Below are positions 25,312 through 34,519 of a stretch of DNA of 64,000 bases, one piece after another. Location: positions 1-64,000 of the forward strand of contig NZ_AUCK01000025.1 in NCBI RefSeq assembly GCF_000429725.1, given 5' to 3'. Position numbers and translations under genes: made by a program. The DNA is from Alkalicoccus chagannorensis DSM 18086. GTDB lineage: Bacteria; Bacillota; Bacilli; Bacillales; Salisediminibacteriaceae. Below the pieces are notes generated by a model. The model had not been told where the DNA came from. It saw only the letters and a program-made list of their open reading frames with translations, and searched no databases. Within the stretch, counting starts at the first letter, position 1. Every line of letters starts with the position of its first letter.

Positions 25312-26955
25312 TCAGGAATCCGTCTGGAGGTAGTCGTTTAAGGCTCGCAGGTGAGGTGGAGCGTCTTCCGCGTCTTCCACCATCATTTCAATGAGTCTGA
25401 CCCCCTCCGGTGCCGGGCGCTCCAGTACTTCCTGCAGCTCTCCTGCCCGCCGTACCGTGATTGTCTCGGCATCGGGCACGAAGGCTTCGGTGATTCTTTT
25501 ATAATCCCAGGAAGGAATATCATTGTAGGCTGCATGGGGTCTGGCAGGGTGAAGGTTCCGTTCCACGCTGTAGCCGCTGTTGTTCAAGAGAACGATAGTC
25601 AGCGACAGCCCTTCCGTCTGCAGCGCACTGAGTTCCTGCACTGTCAGCTGAAAGGAACCATCGCCGATGAAGCACCAGCACCTTGTCTCCGGCGCCGCCG
25701 CTGCAGCTCCAACCGCGGCAGGGAGTGCGTAGCCGATACTCTGCCAGGATCCCTGGCTGAGCATCCGGGCTCCGGGTGGCAGCTGCACATACGGCATTCC
25801 ATAGGAGAAGGAGCCGGTCTCGACGACGAGAAGGTCGTCGCTGCTGAGTGCATCTTCAATCAGAGGATAGTAGCTCGCTGCCCGCAGAGGAGCCGTTTCC
25901 TCCGGCAGGTGCCACTGCACGTGCCACTGCACGTGCCTTTCTCCCGGCGGCCGTACGACATTCTCTTTGTCGAGCAGATGGTCGAGTACCGCAGCAGCCG
26001 GAGCCCCTTCGATCCACTCGCCAAAAAGGGAAGTGTGGAAAGGCTGCAGGTCGATGCGTTTTGAATCCGGGAGGTCTGCCGTGAATTTAGCTGTATTGAA
26101 ATCGGAGAGCAGCAGTCCTGCTGTAAGCAGGAGATCTGCCCCTTCCACCTGCTCCCGCACATCCTCCGGGCCGAAGCGGCCGCCGTACATGCCGATATAC
26201 TGTTTATCCTGCTCGGGAAAGGCGCTCTTTCCCTGCAGGGTCTGAGCTGTTGGCAGCTGATAATGTCGGCTGAAAGCCGTGACGGCATCTTCCAGGCCGA
26301 ACCGGGACGTATACATATCCACAAGCAGCACAGGGTTTTCTGCAAGGCGGAGCGATTCATGAATCCAGTCTGCGGTCTTTTCTGCATGTTTCGCCTCTAT
26401 TGGAGCAGGGAAGGTCGGCTCCGGCATGTCGATCTCGGCTTTCGCTGTATCCTGAGGGATGTCGAGATAAACGGGCTGCCGCTGTTCCAGAGCCAGCTGA
26501 ATGACGCGGGGAATCGTTTCGGCCGCATTCTCCGGTGTCACTTGCACAGCTTCTGCGCTTAATTCGCTGTGGATCCGCCGGAATACATCGAAATCGCCAT
26601 TCATGAGCGTGTGGTGTGCCAATGCGTTCGCTTCCTGTGTGGAGGAAGGGGGAGAACCGACAACATGAATGATTGGAATGGATTCACTGGCGGCGCCGGC
26701 CATAGCATTCGCAGCACTTAAATCGCCGACGCCGAATGTCGTGAGGAGAGCGGAAGCTCCTTTGATTCTGGCATAGCCGTCTGCACTGTAGCCGGCATTC
26801 AATTCATTTCTGCTGACGATCATCCGAAGGTCGGGACGTGTTTCGAGTTCGTCAAACAGGGCGAAATTGTAGTCGCCCGGCACGCCGAAGACATCGAGGA
26901 TGCCGGCATCTCTCAAGGCATCGAATAGAAGCGCCCGTACAGTGATTTTTTTCAT
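25312..26955 (-). CDS. Indolepyruvate/pyruvate decarboxylase family enzyme
   Basis: This thiamine-diphosphate enzyme of 547 aa would decarboxylate a 2-oxoacid such as indolepyruvate, phenylpyruvate or a branched-chain oxoacid to the aldehyde. The cofactor-activating Glu51 lies in RNELNAGYSADGYAR. The active-site His pair 114-115 lies in AHHTLMNGDF, and the cofactor motif runs from GDGSF to NNSGYSVE. An exact 12-bp tandem duplication (25909-25936) makes HVQWHVQW in the linker region. GGAGGAG precedes the ATG. It stands alone, flanked by repeats, so it could have been acquired, although its base composition looks ordinary. Confidence 0.88.
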   Translation of the reverse strand: MKKITVRALLFDALRDAGILDVFGVPGDYNFALFDELETRPDLRMIVSRNELNAGYSADGYARIKGASALLTTFGVGDLSAANAMAGAASESIPIIHVVGSPPSSTQEANALAHHTLMNGDFDVFRRIHSELSAEAVQVTPENAAETIPRVIQLALEQRQPVYLDIPQDTAKAEIDMPEPTFPAPIEAKHAEKTADWIHESLRLAENPVLLVDMYTSRFGLEDAVTAFSRHYQLPTAQTLQGKSAFPEQDKQYIGMYGGRFGPEDVREQVEGADLLLTAGLLLSDFNTAKFTADLPDSKRIDLQPFHTSLFGEWIEGAPAAAVLDHLLDKENVVRPPGERHVQWHVQWHLPEETAPLRAASYYPLIEDALSSDDLLVVETGSFSYGMPYVQLPPGARMLSQGSWQSIGYALPAAVGAAAAAPETRCWCFIGDGSFQLTVQELSALQTEGLSLTIVLLNNSGYSVERNLHPARPHAAYNDIPSWDYKRITEAFVPDAETITVRRAGELQEVLERPAPEGVRLIEMMVEDAEDAPPHLRALNDYLQTDS

Positions 26956-27061
26956 GATCTACTCCTCCTGTCGCTGGTCTGGGTACCATCGGTTCAAGCC
27001 CTCGATCGCTTCGGGGCGCTTGTCTTCCTCCTCTGATATTGTATGCTTTCTTACACACGTT

Positions 27062-27096
27062 AAAAATCGCGCCAGAAGTGAAAGACTTCTGGCGCG
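27062..27096 (-). terminator. Terminator of the OsmC gene
   Basis: CGCGCCAGAAGT and ACTTCTGGCGCG form a perfect 12-bp stem. On the minus strand it is followed by ATTTTTAA. It separates osmC from the ipdC-like gene. Confidence 0.85.
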
Positions 27097-27168
27097 GCGC
27101 GTTCCATCCGGAAAATGGAAGACACGTTGTTCTGGTTTATGAAGGGGCATGCTGTGCAGGCAAGGGTG

Positions 27169-27618
27169 TCAGGCCTTGTTCCAGTGTACCTTCATATCGA
27201 CGCCTGCTGCTTTCAACGTGGTGAAAACGGGACAGCGTGCATCTGTTTTTTCCTGAAGTTCCTGAATGCGGGACTCGTCTTCACTCGTTTTTACATCAGC
27301 ATGGACCGTCACGGTCTGGAAGTACGGGCGTACATCCGCCTGTCCCATCAGTCCGCGCGGATCGAGCTCTCCGTGAATATCAAAGTGGATGCTCTGCAGA
27401 TCGAATTGGGTTTCTTTCGCAACCATATTAGCCACAACCGTTTCACAGCCGGCAAGAGAAGCGAGCAGGTTGCCAAGAGGGTCGGGTCCTTTATCGGCAC
27501 CGCCCATGCTCGGCGGCTCGTCAATCGTCACATGATGTCCACCCTGTGTTTCCACCTGGGTTGTCATGTTTTCTGTAGAGCCGGTAACGCGGAATTCCAT
27601 TTTATTTTCTGCCATCAT
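27169..27618 (-). CDS. OsmC-family peroxidase-like protein
   Basis: This 149-aa protein belongs to the OsmC/Ohr family of thiol peroxidases that reduce organic hydroperoxides. The two active cysteines are Cys58 in LAGCETV and Cys129 in DARCPVF. The start is the ATG-ATG pair at 27618, with AGGAGG 5 nt upstream; a longer frame to 27678 has no ribosome site. It is transcribed away from the TRIC-like gene and ends at the hairpin 27062-27096. Confidence 0.9.
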   Translation of the reverse strand: MMAENKMEFRVTGSTENMTTQVETQGGHHVTIDEPPSMGGADKGPDPLGNLLASLAGCETVVANMVAKETQFDLQSIHFDIHGELDPRGLMGQADVRPYFQTVTVHADVKTSEDESRIQELQEKTDARCPVFTTLKAAGVDMKVHWNKA

Positions 27619-27718
27619 AAAAACCTCCTGAAAAATCTCTCTCCGTCCATCTTCCCTTGAAGCACTTCCTCTAAACAAACATCGCTCTGGGCAGGGGATG
27701 GAATGTAGGGTACAATAG

Positions 27719-27826
27719 ATATCGTTTGTGGTTTTTCTCTATACAGCGGTGTGCTGGCAGGTCCTTTAACAAGCCTGCGGTACACGCCGTTCCAAACAAA
27801 AGGAGCTCCGTGCTTTTGTTCTTTGC
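27719..27826. repeat. Family A repeat, partial copy A4
   Basis: The right end is well preserved: AAGCCTGCGGTACACGCCG, TTCCAAACAAAAG and a 3' hairpin ending TGCTTTTG. The central hairpin is missing. It lies between osmC and the TRIC-like gene and probably overlaps the latter's leader. Confidence 0.5.
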
Positions 27827-27846
27827 CGGGAAAGGAGGATGGTCTC

Positions 27847-28455
27847 ATGTGGGAGACATTGAACGTGATCGGCACGATTGCGTTTGCAATGAGCGGCGTC
27901 AACGTTGCGCTGGAAGAGCGCTACGACTTGATGGGCGTGTATATATTAGGTTTCATTACGGCCTTCGGGGGAGGGGCAGTGAGAAATCTGTTGATTGGTG
28001 TACCGGTCGCAGAATTGTGGAATCAGGGAACCCTGTTTACGATCGCGTTTCTCGTGATGACTGGAGCCTTCCTGTTTCCGCACCTCGTCCGCTGGACCCT
28101 GCTGCGCCGCGGGGTGTTTTTTGATGCGATCGGCCTCGGTGCTTTTTCGGTGCAGGGAGCGCTGTATGCCCATTCTATGGGGCTGCCGCTCAGTGCTTCG
28201 ATTGCCGCCGCCGCCCTGACGGGGACAGGAGGGGGCATGATCCGGGATGTGCTTGCCGGGCGAAAACCATTGTTTCTGCAGAAAGAAATTTATATTGCCT
28301 GGACGATCATTCCCGGCATTGTCGTCGGTATGGGCTGGGTCAGTCATCCGCTGGAACTGCTCGGGATCGTCCTTCTGGTCGTGGCCCTGCGGCTCTTTTC
28401 TGTACACTATCAGTGGTCCCTGCCGAGCCGGCTGCCTCCGAAGCAGCAGAGCTGA
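27847..28455 (+). CDS. TRIC/UPF0126 family cation channel
   Basis: This 202-aa membrane protein is made of two similar halves, each with three or more helices. It carries the glycine motifs FGGGAVRN and GTGGGMIRD that mark prokaryotic TRIC channels (YvgT/YicG type), probably conducting K+. AAAGGAGG lies 8 nt before the ATG at 27847; a longer in-frame start at 27751 would translate repeat sequence. A terminator lies at 28505-28532. Confidence 0.88.
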   Translation: MWETLNVIGTIAFAMSGVNVALEERYDLMGVYILGFITAFGGGAVRNLLIGVPVAELWNQGTLFTIAFLVMTGAFLFPHLVRWTLLRRGVFFDAIGLGAFSVQGALYAHSMGLPLSASIAAAALTGTGGGMIRDVLAGRKPLFLQKEIYIAWTIIPGIVVGMGWVSHPLELLGIVLLVVALRLFSVHYQWSLPSRLPPKQQS

Positions 28456-28466
28456 CAACAAAACAA

Positions 28467-28495
28467 ACCACCGCGCCGGCTGTCGGCGCGGTGGT
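28467..28495 (-). terminator. Terminator of the YflT-like gene
   Basis: ACCACCGCGCCG and CGGCGCGGTGGT form a perfect 12-bp stem. Only the minus strand has a T-rich tail (TTTGTTTTG), so it serves the gene at 28554-28898. Confidence 0.8.
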
Positions 28496-28504
28496 GTCTG
28501 GGAG

Positions 28505-28532
28505 AGGAGCTGTCCACGGGACGGCTCCTTTT
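28505..28532 (+). terminator. Terminator of the TRIC-like gene
   Basis: GGAGCTGTCC and GGACGGCTCC pair apart from one mismatch and are followed by TTTTTC on the plus strand. It is nested next to the opposite-facing terminator at 28467-28495. Confidence 0.75.
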
Positions 28533-28553
28533 TCATTCATGATCGCGTGGCTT

Positions 28554-28898
28554 TTACAGGCTCATGCCATCAGGTGCGTTCGTCACGACGATGATGACTT
28601 TGCCTTCATCCAGCTTTTCTTCGAGTTCGTTGGCACGATCCTTAGAAAAACCGAGTTCTTCAAACTGGGCGCGGAGCTCATCGCCTTTCTTGCGGAAAAC
28701 GTTCTTCGCTGCCGTACCGAAGTTCATGTCGTCGGTATCAACCGTGTTAGCATCTGCATTTTCCGCTACGCGGTCCGTGCGGTCGTCGTCATGAGTCAGG
28801 ACATAAATGTCGTCTTCGGAAATGCTCTTTTCTTTCAATCCTGCTACGGCATCGACAACTTCCTGATCATTGTAAAACTCTTTATAAATCGGATTCAT
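28554..28898 (-). CDS. YflT-family general stress protein
   Basis: This 114-aa acidic protein matches the YflT / general stress protein 17M domain. It opens with MNPIYKEFYNDQEVVDAV and ends with KVIIVVTNAPDG. Members in bacilli are typically SigB-controlled; no SigB site was identified here. AGGAGG lies 11 nt before the ATG. Confidence 0.82.
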   Translation of the reverse strand: MNPIYKEFYNDQEVVDAVAGLKEKSISEDDIYVLTHDDDRTDRVAENADANTVDTDDMNFGTAAKNVFRKKGDELRAQFEELGFSKDRANELEEKLDEGKVIIVVTNAPDGMSL

Positions 28899-28987
28899 CT
28901 GGTAAAACGCCTCCTGTAGAAAATTTGGCAGCTCTGCTGTCCTATGGACGTATTTACCATCATTCAGCCATTTTCAAACCCATAAAT

Positions 28988-29539
28988 TTATTCGGAAGCA
29001 GGAAGGTCGTCAATTAATTTTTCAGCCGCCCGTCTGTAGACGTTGCTCTGGTGAATCAGCTGGAGAATCAGCAGCACCTGCTGGACGTACGGATCGTATG
29101 CTTTCGCGTCCAGTTCGACTCCGGCAGCCTGTTCCTTCATCGCAGCCCGCGTGACTTCCGTTTTCTCTGAAGCGTCATGTGCAAAAGAGGAATAGAGGTC
29201 CCGCACACTGATATGTTCCTGTACAGCAGGGTGGGTCAGCATGTGGTGGATGTCTTTCAGGGCGAGCGCCCCTTTCAGTTCATAGATGAGGCCGATGAGC
29301 ATCACGTGTTCTTTCGTATACCGCTTGTTTTTCGCAGGGGAGATCAGGCCGCCTTTGGCGTAGTTATTGATCATGGTTTTCGTCATGATCTTCTCTTTCT
29401 CGGCGCGTTTTAATTCCTGGTAGGTTAGTTCAAACAGCTGGATGACTTGATCCATATACAAATCGAGGTCCGGGAGCTGCTCCACATCAACATGGCGTTC
29501 CAGCGTCATTTCTTCTAGTTTTTTCTCGAGGGACATCAT
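28988..29539 (-). CDS. DUF1836 protein with a MerR-like helix-turn-helix
   Basis: This 183-aa protein matches the DUF1836 family of Firmicutes. Residues about 52-85 (MTKTMINNYAKGGLISPAKN and onward) read like a winged helix of the MerR type, so a DNA-binding role is inferred. The rest is helical. GGAGATGAATG precedes the double-ATG start. Targets are unknown. Confidence 0.78.
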   Translation of the reverse strand: MMSLEKKLEEMTLERHVDVEQLPDLDLYMDQVIQLFELTYQELKRAEKEKIMTKTMINNYAKGGLISPAKNKRYTKEHVMLIGLIYELKGALALKDIHHMLTHPAVQEHISVRDLYSSFAHDASEKTEVTRAAMKEQAAGVELDAKAYDPYVQQVLLILQLIHQSNVYRRAAEKLIDDLPASE

Positions 29540-29720
29540 TCATTCATCTCCTTTAGTAGGAATCTGTCAGCTTGGTCTTCATGCGTACTGCTGCTTCATT
29601 ATCCATTTCATGTATCACTTGCAAAAAATCGCTTCATCCTGTTATTTATAGTAGCAGAAAAAGCTGAAACATGTTACTATGTAGTTATTGAAACTACGTA
29701 TGAACACAAAGGAGATACAT

Positions 29721-30368
29721 ATGAGCACACACACATTCACGAAAGAAGAAGAGGTCGTCAATTCCATTACGCATGCAGTCGGCATCGTCATCAGTATTGT
29801 CACGCTGATCCTTCTCACGGTCTATGCGGCTATGTACGGCACGACGATCCATCTTGTCAGTTTTATTCTTTTCGGTGTGACTATGCTGCTGCTCTACACC
29901 TCATCGACACTCCTGCACGCCCTGCCGAAGGGGCGTTGGAAAGACACCTTTGAAGTGATGGATCATGCTTCCATTTACTTTTTCATCGCGGGAACGTACA
30001 CGCCCTTCCTGTTCATTGCTGTACAGGGACCCCTTGGCTGGACGTTGTTCGGCGTCGTCTGGGGAGCGGCACTTGCGGGTACGGTGCTGAAATTTTTCTT
30101 TGTGAAAAAATACATGTTCCTCTCGACGGCAGGATACATTGTCATCGGCTGGCAGATGGTCTTCGTATGGGATTCGATTACGGCATCGCTCTCCAGCACG
30201 GGACTTGCTTTTCTGATTACCGGCGGCATTCTGTACACGGTAGGGGCTGTCTTCTACATGTGGCGCGCATTCAAATACCACCATGCCGTCTGGCACCTCT
30301 TTGTTCTGGCAGGTACAGCGGCCCATATTATCTCCGTATCGACGCTGCTGCACATTAATTTCACGTGA
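29721..30368 (+). CDS. Hemolysin III / YqfA-like membrane protein (PAQR family)
   Basis: This 215-aa protein has seven predicted helices and the family motifs NSITHAVG near the start, MDHASIYFFIAGTYTPF in the middle and HLFVLAGTAAHI near the end. Histidines in these motifs are thought to bind metal. Function in bacilli is unclear despite the hemolysin name. AAAGGAGA lies 7 nt before the ATG at 29721. A candidate extended -10 (TGTTACTAT) ends at 29680. Confidence 0.9.
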   Translation: MSTHTFTKEEEVVNSITHAVGIVISIVTLILLTVYAAMYGTTIHLVSFILFGVTMLLLYTSSTLLHALPKGRWKDTFEVMDHASIYFFIAGTYTPFLFIAVQGPLGWTLFGVVWGAALAGTVLKFFFVKKYMFLSTAGYIVIGWQMVFVWDSITASLSSTGLAFLITGGILYTVGAVFYMWRAFKYHHAVWHLFVLAGTAAHIISVSTLLHINFT

Positions 30369-30421
30369 AACAAACAGGCTGAAGTTCTGGTTCTTCCGGA
30401 CTTCAGCCTGACGTTTGTTTT
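30368..30421. terminator. Shared terminator of converging genes
   Basis: AAACAAAC-AGGCTGAAGTTC and GGACTTCAGCCT-GACGTTTGTTT form a long stem of about 20 pairs with one small interruption. The hemolysin III stop codon touches its left end, and the stop codon of the YihY-like gene (30403-30405) lies inside its right arm. Confidence 0.9.
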
Positions 30422-31224
30422 CTGGAAAAGCGGAGCAGCTTTTCTTCTTTCCTCATCGCATTAATTTCCCCGCCGATTAACAGAATAAGCGACGCAAGGT
30501 GAAACCAGAGCATGAGTGCAATGACCGTTCCGATCGTGCCATAAGTGGCGGAGAAATCCGCAAACTGATTCAGGTACATAGAGAAGGCATAGGAGAGGAG
30601 CTGCCAGCCGGCCGTCGCAGTGAGCGCTCCGATGTATACATCCCGAAAGCGGAGCCGCACGCTGGGACCGACCCAGTAAAGCAGCAGGAAGACGGAAAAG
30701 ATCACAGTGGAAGTAAGGACCCATCGGAAAAGGTTCATATCGAAAATCACGAAATCCAGCGCCAGCCATTCCTGTACCTGAGATCCGATTCCCTGCAGAA
30801 AGAGGGCGAGAAGGATCACGATGAACATCCCGAGCGTCAGTCCGAGGGCAATGAACCGCTCAAACAAAAGAGAACGCTTCTCGGTCGTTTTATAAGCCAG
30901 GTTTAACGAACGCAGGATGGAATTCATTCCGAGAGACGCAGTCCATAAGGTGAACAGGGCACCAAAGGACAGCAGGCCCGGCTGATTTTGGGCTGTCAGG
31001 ATGTCCCACTGGTTCTCAATCACTTCCAGCACACCGGGAGGGATGTAAATCTGCTGAAGCAGCTGGTACACCTGGGCGTAGGAAAACGGCAGGTAGGAGA
31101 GCAGGCTCACGACGACAATCAAGAAAGGAAAAATTGAGAGAAGCAGAAAATAAGCACTCTGCGCCCCGAGATGAATCAGCCCGTGCTCCTGGAAGCGGCG
31201 GAAGAATTCCTTGATTGCTCTCAT
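30403..31224 (-). CDS. YihY/BrkB family membrane protein
   Basis: This 273-aa protein has six hydrophobic helices and the family segments LGAQSAYFLLLSIFPFL, LFTLWTASLGMNSILRSLNL and GTIGTVIALMLWFHLASL. The family's function is unknown; the old RNase BN label is wrong. The ATG at 31224 overlaps the stop of the upstream aminotransferase gene (ATGA), suggesting coupled translation. A longer frame from 31284 would overlap that gene by 64 bp. Confidence 0.87.
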   Translation of the reverse strand: MRAIKEFFRRFQEHGLIHLGAQSAYFLLLSIFPFLIVVVSLLSYLPFSYAQVYQLLQQIYIPPGVLEVIENQWDILTAQNQPGLLSFGALFTLWTASLGMNSILRSLNLAYKTTEKRSLLFERFIALGLTLGMFIVILLALFLQGIGSQVQEWLALDFVIFDMNLFRWVLTSTVIFSVFLLLYWVGPSVRLRFRDVYIGALTATAGWQLLSYAFSMYLNQFADFSATYGTIGTVIALMLWFHLASLILLIGGEINAMRKEEKLLRFSRKQTSG

Positions 31225-32393
31225 GTGTGTCTCACGGCTTTTTTGATCCTCTTCAGTCCTTCTTTCACGGTATCCCTTGGACATGCGATGTTCATTCGGG
31301 CGAACCCTTTTCCACCTTCCCCAAAGCTGTGGCCGGGGTTCATCGCGACGGCCCCTTTCTCAAGCAGTGCTTTCTGGAGCTCGCTGTTAGACAACCCTGT
31401 GCCGCGGAAATCAAGCCAGAGCAGGTAGGTGGCTTCCGGCTGGAATGCTTTCACTTCCGGCAGCTCAGCCTGGAGGAAAGAATCGACAAGACGGATGTTG
31501 CCTTCCAGGTAGTGGAGCAGTTCGTTCAGCCAGTTTTCGCCATGCTCGTACGCCGCCTGCATCGCCAGAATACCGAACGTGTTCAGCGTGAAAAACCCGT
31601 TCTGCTTGTCGATTTTCTCCATCGCGGTTCTCCAGTCTTCTCTTTCCGTAATAATAGAGGAGGCCTGCAGTCCGGCAAGATTGAACGTTTTACTCGGCGC
31701 CGTAAGGGTGATGGTCTGACGGCTGATGGCTTCTGACAAGGCTGCTGCCGGCACGTGCACGTGCGGAGCAAAAACGAGATCATGATGAATCTCGTCTGCA
31801 ATCAGAATCACCTCGTAACGGACGCACAATTGCCCCAGCTGCTGAAGTTCTTCTCTCGTCCATACACGGCCGACCGGATTGTGCGGAGAGCATAGAAGGA
31901 ACATGCGTACCCCGGACTGAAAAGCCGTTTCGAGCTCGTTGAAATCGATGCTGTACGTCCCGTTCTCTTCGACAAGTGGACAGTCAACAACCTCCCTGTT
32001 ATTATCTTTCACCATGGAGAAAAAGGGCGGGTAGACAGGGGACTGGAGGGCGATTTTATCACCGGGCTCCGTGAGAGCCTGAATTGCTTTGCCGATCGAT
32101 GGCACGACCCCGTGGCTGAACTGGATCCAATCCAGGTCAACGCTCCAGTCATGACGGTGCTGCATCCAGTCACGGACAGCCTCTTTCACCCGCGTACTGA
32201 TATACGTATAGCCGTACAGGCCATGGGCCGCCCGCTGTTGGATGGCCTCCATCACAGCTTCCGGAGGATGAAAATCCATATCAGCCACCCACATAGGGAG
32301 AAGCGGATGTTCGGTCTGAAAGACGTCTTTCGTTCTGTCCCACTTCACGGACAGTGTATTCGTTCGATCGATATATTCCTGAAAATAATGCAT
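31221..32393 (-). CDS. MalY/PatB-type pyridoxal-phosphate C-S lyase or aminotransferase
   Basis: This 390-aa fold-type I enzyme has the PatB/MalY hallmarks: PMWVADMDFHPPEAV, GLYGYTY, LLCSPHNPVGRVWT, IADEIHHDL and the PLP-lysine segment TAPSKTFNLAG. Such enzymes cleave cystathionine or related thioethers to pyruvate, ammonia and homocysteine. The ATG at 32393 has GGAAGG 10 nt upstream; a TTG at 32420 is a less likely start. It heads a two-gene unit with the YihY-like gene. Confidence 0.9.
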   Translation of the reverse strand: MHYFQEYIDRTNTLSVKWDRTKDVFQTEHPLLPMWVADMDFHPPEAVMEAIQQRAAHGLYGYTYISTRVKEAVRDWMQHRHDWSVDLDWIQFSHGVVPSIGKAIQALTEPGDKIALQSPVYPPFFSMVKDNNREVVDCPLVEENGTYSIDFNELETAFQSGVRMFLLCSPHNPVGRVWTREELQQLGQLCVRYEVILIADEIHHDLVFAPHVHVPAAALSEAISRQTITLTAPSKTFNLAGLQASSIITEREDWRTAMEKIDKQNGFFTLNTFGILAMQAAYEHGENWLNELLHYLEGNIRLVDSFLQAELPEVKAFQPEATYLLWLDFRGTGLSNSELQKALLEKGAVAMNPGHSFGEGGKGFARMNIACPRDTVKEGLKRIKKAVRHT

Positions 32394-32571
32394 ATACTCA
32401 CAGCCTTCCCGCAGGTGCAACCGTCAAACGGCAGACCTGTACGATAATGGATTACAGGTTTCATTATACAGAAAGAAGGGGGAATCTGCTAAAATACGGA
32501 GGGGAAGAAGAAAAAGAGGAGAGAGGCACACCGCTGTTGTGTGCTGCTGATCCACGAAGGAGTCCTGTTTC

Positions 32572-32901
32572 ATGTTTCGTATGTTAATCAAGCTGACGAT
32601 GTTGTTGTTCGGCGTCCTCGTCGTTTACAGCATCATTCATGCGTTTTTGTTCGAGCTTATAGGGGGAATGGAGCTGATCACAGAAAGCCGGTGGAGTTCC
32701 CTGTTCTTTCTGCTGCAGATGGGAGGAATCCTCGCGTTTGTCACCATCTATTACCGCAATCGGCTCGCGCCTGCCGCTGAGGGGCAGCTGCCGGCACGTC
32801 CTCCGCTGACCGATGTATGGAAAAAGAGGCTGATCGGGCTTGGGGCTGCTGCCTTTCTCGCGTCGTATGTACTGCTGTTTCTGGCAGCTGTTCAAGGGTA
32901 A
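32572..32901 (+). CDS. Small membrane protein of unknown function
   Basis: This 109-aa protein has three hydrophobic helices (about 5-30, 43-61 and 88-107) with a proline-rich loop. The family is not recognised. GAAGGAG lies 9 nt before the ATG, and TGCTAAAAT at 32486-32494 could be its extended -10. A strong terminator follows. Confidence 0.65.
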   Translation: MFRMLIKLTMLLFGVLVVYSIIHAFLFELIGGMELITESRWSSLFFLLQMGGILAFVTIYYRNRLAPAAEGQLPARPPLTDVWKKRLIGLGAAAFLASYVLLFLAAVQG

Positions 32902-32916
32902 CCCGGGAAGCACAGC

Positions 32917-32948
32917 AAAAAAACACCGCCGTCGTGGCGGTGTTTTTT
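32917..32948. terminator. Bidirectional terminator
   Basis: ACACCGCC and GGCGGTGT form an 8-bp stem flanked by seven A on one side and six T on the other, extending the pairing. Confidence 0.9.
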
Positions 32949-33481
32949 GTTTCAGCGGATTCGCTGGCTGCACGCTGTTGGTCGGTGGTGAGGACGACGG
33001 TATAAGAGACCCAACCGGTACCTTTCAGGCGTACTTCCCAATGTGTTCATCAGGACCCTTGTCGTGGTCAGTCGCTGGAGCAGCTCAAAAGGCATTCTCC
33101 GCAGTTGCACTGGGTTCGTGTTGATCAGCAGGAATCTGCGTCATTTCAGCACGGGATTCGTTCACGTAGACGGGCGGAGTGATGGTTGAGCCTCTTATAC
33201 TTTCGTCCTTAGTAACCTCTACCCTTTCCTGCATGGAAGTAAACATCGAAGTTGTTATTTTATTTTCCGCCGATTCGTTCCGAACTGATCGTCCTTCCTT
33301 GGTACTTGTTGTCAGATACAACGTAACGAAGCGACAACCTGCGGTGGGGGCTGAGCCGGCCTGTACGCAGGCGTACGCGCATCGTATCTACAGGAAGGGA
33401 GAAGGAACATCACGCAGGTGGACGGATGCTCTGCTGCAAACGAAAAGAGACGGAGCATTTTATATAACAGCTGGACGAAAA

Positions 33482-33512
33482 CCCACCGGAAGAGCAGGAT
33501 GCTTCCGGTGGG
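33482..33512 (-). terminator. Terminator of the FAD oxidoreductase gene
   Basis: CCCACCGGAAG and CTTCCGGTGGG form a perfect 11-bp stem. Only the minus strand has the following TTTTC. Confidence 0.8.
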
Positions 33513-33565
33513 AGAAGGGAGTTCGTCCATGCGCCGTCATCAACGTGATGCGGTGCTTTTCGTGA

Positions 33566-34519
33566 TTACAGGAGTGCCTCCGCAGCTGCCAGACCGGAAA
33601 GAACCGCGCTTTCGACCCTGGTGTATCCTGCCTCATCATCAGGGTAGAGAAACGCATCCCCGGCAAGGTAGAGCGGATAGCTGTCCAGCTGGTAATAAGG
33701 GGCATGATGTACGTGAAGTGCATCGGAATAACGCCATTTTTTCAGCTGCACATCATGGATGTCGGACGTCCAGATGGAAGAGACGGCCGCTTGCAACGCT
33801 TGTAAAATATCGTCATCCTCGTTTTCGAAATGAGATTTGCTCCACTCGGCGGTCATATAGACAGTCACGATTGGTTCTTCCGATATCCCTTTCTGATCGT
33901 TCGCGGCCGCTTTGGCAACACCTTCAGGCAGGCTTTGGTCCATGAGGCCATGGTCTCCGAACGCCTGCGGCTCTTTCAGGTGAAAGAGACCTGCAATGCA
34001 TGGATCGTAATGAAAAGCTGCCAGGGCTGCACTCGTGTGCGTCTCTATTTCGAGAGAGGAACGCTCCAGCATCTCCAGCGTTTGAGGAACGGGGGCTGTC
34101 AGAATCGCTGCATCAGCCGTGTACAACTCCCCGTCTTCAGAAGCCAGCGTTAATCCGAAATCCTCGGATTCCACACGAATGATTTTTTCCTGCAGAATAA
34201 CGCTGATGTCTTCGGCCATATGTTTCACGAGCTGATTCATCCCAAAAGAAGCACGGTAACGGGGATGGTCTTCTCCGAACCAGGGAGTGACATGCCCCTG
34301 CTTTTCCCAGTCATGCACCATGCGTTTGAACGCCTCAGACCGGGCAGTGAAAAATTGTGCCCCGTGGTCGGCTTTTCCACCGTCCATCCGCCGTGTGGCC
34401 ATTCGTCCACCGACGCTGCGGCTTTTTTCAATAATAAAAGGGCGGTGACCGGCTTCTTTAAGCCGTCGAGCGGCAAACACGCCCGCGAGGCCGCCCCCAA
34501 CTACTGCGATATCCATCAT
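33566..34519 (-). CDS. Renalase-like FAD-dependent oxidoreductase
   Basis: This 317-aa protein has an N-terminal dinucleotide-binding fold (VVGGGLAGVFAARRL), the SRSVGGRMATRR segment and a C-terminal FAD-contacting segment (YLAGDAFLYPD). This matches the NAD(P)/FAD-dependent renalase or amine-oxidase-like family. The substrate is unknown. AAAGGGGG lies 5 nt before the ATG-ATG start. Confidence 0.85.
   Translation of the reverse strand: MMDIAVVGGGLAGVFAARRLKEAGHRPFIIEKSRSVGGRMATRRMDGGKADHGAQFFTARSEAFKRMVHDWEKQGHVTPWFGEDHPRYRASFGMNQLVKHMAEDISVILQEKIIRVESEDFGLTLASEDGELYTADAAILTAPVPQTLEMLERSSLEIETHTSAALAAFHYDPCIAGLFHLKEPQAFGDHGLMDQSLPEGVAKAAANDQKGISEEPIVTVYMTAEWSKSHFENEDDDILQALQAAVSSIWTSDIHDVQLKKWRYSDALHVHHAPYYQLDSYPLYLAGDAFLYPDDEAGYTRVESAVLSGLAAAEALL

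Larger units (their letters stand above)
32902..33565. other. Gene-poor region with decayed frames
   Basis: A terminator lies at 32917-32948, then a partial family A-like segment (GGCTGCACGCTGTTGGTCGG near 32966). Two opposite frames (33085-33321 minus, 33179-33565 plus) overlap each other, have no good ribosome sites and resemble no family, so neither is called. The terminator of the next gene is at 33482-33512. Confidence 0.5.

Noticed and set aside
33085-33565. Two opposite overlapping frames of 78 and 128 codons
   Set aside because: They lie on both strands of the same sequence with no good ribosome site or family resemblance; at most decayed sequence.
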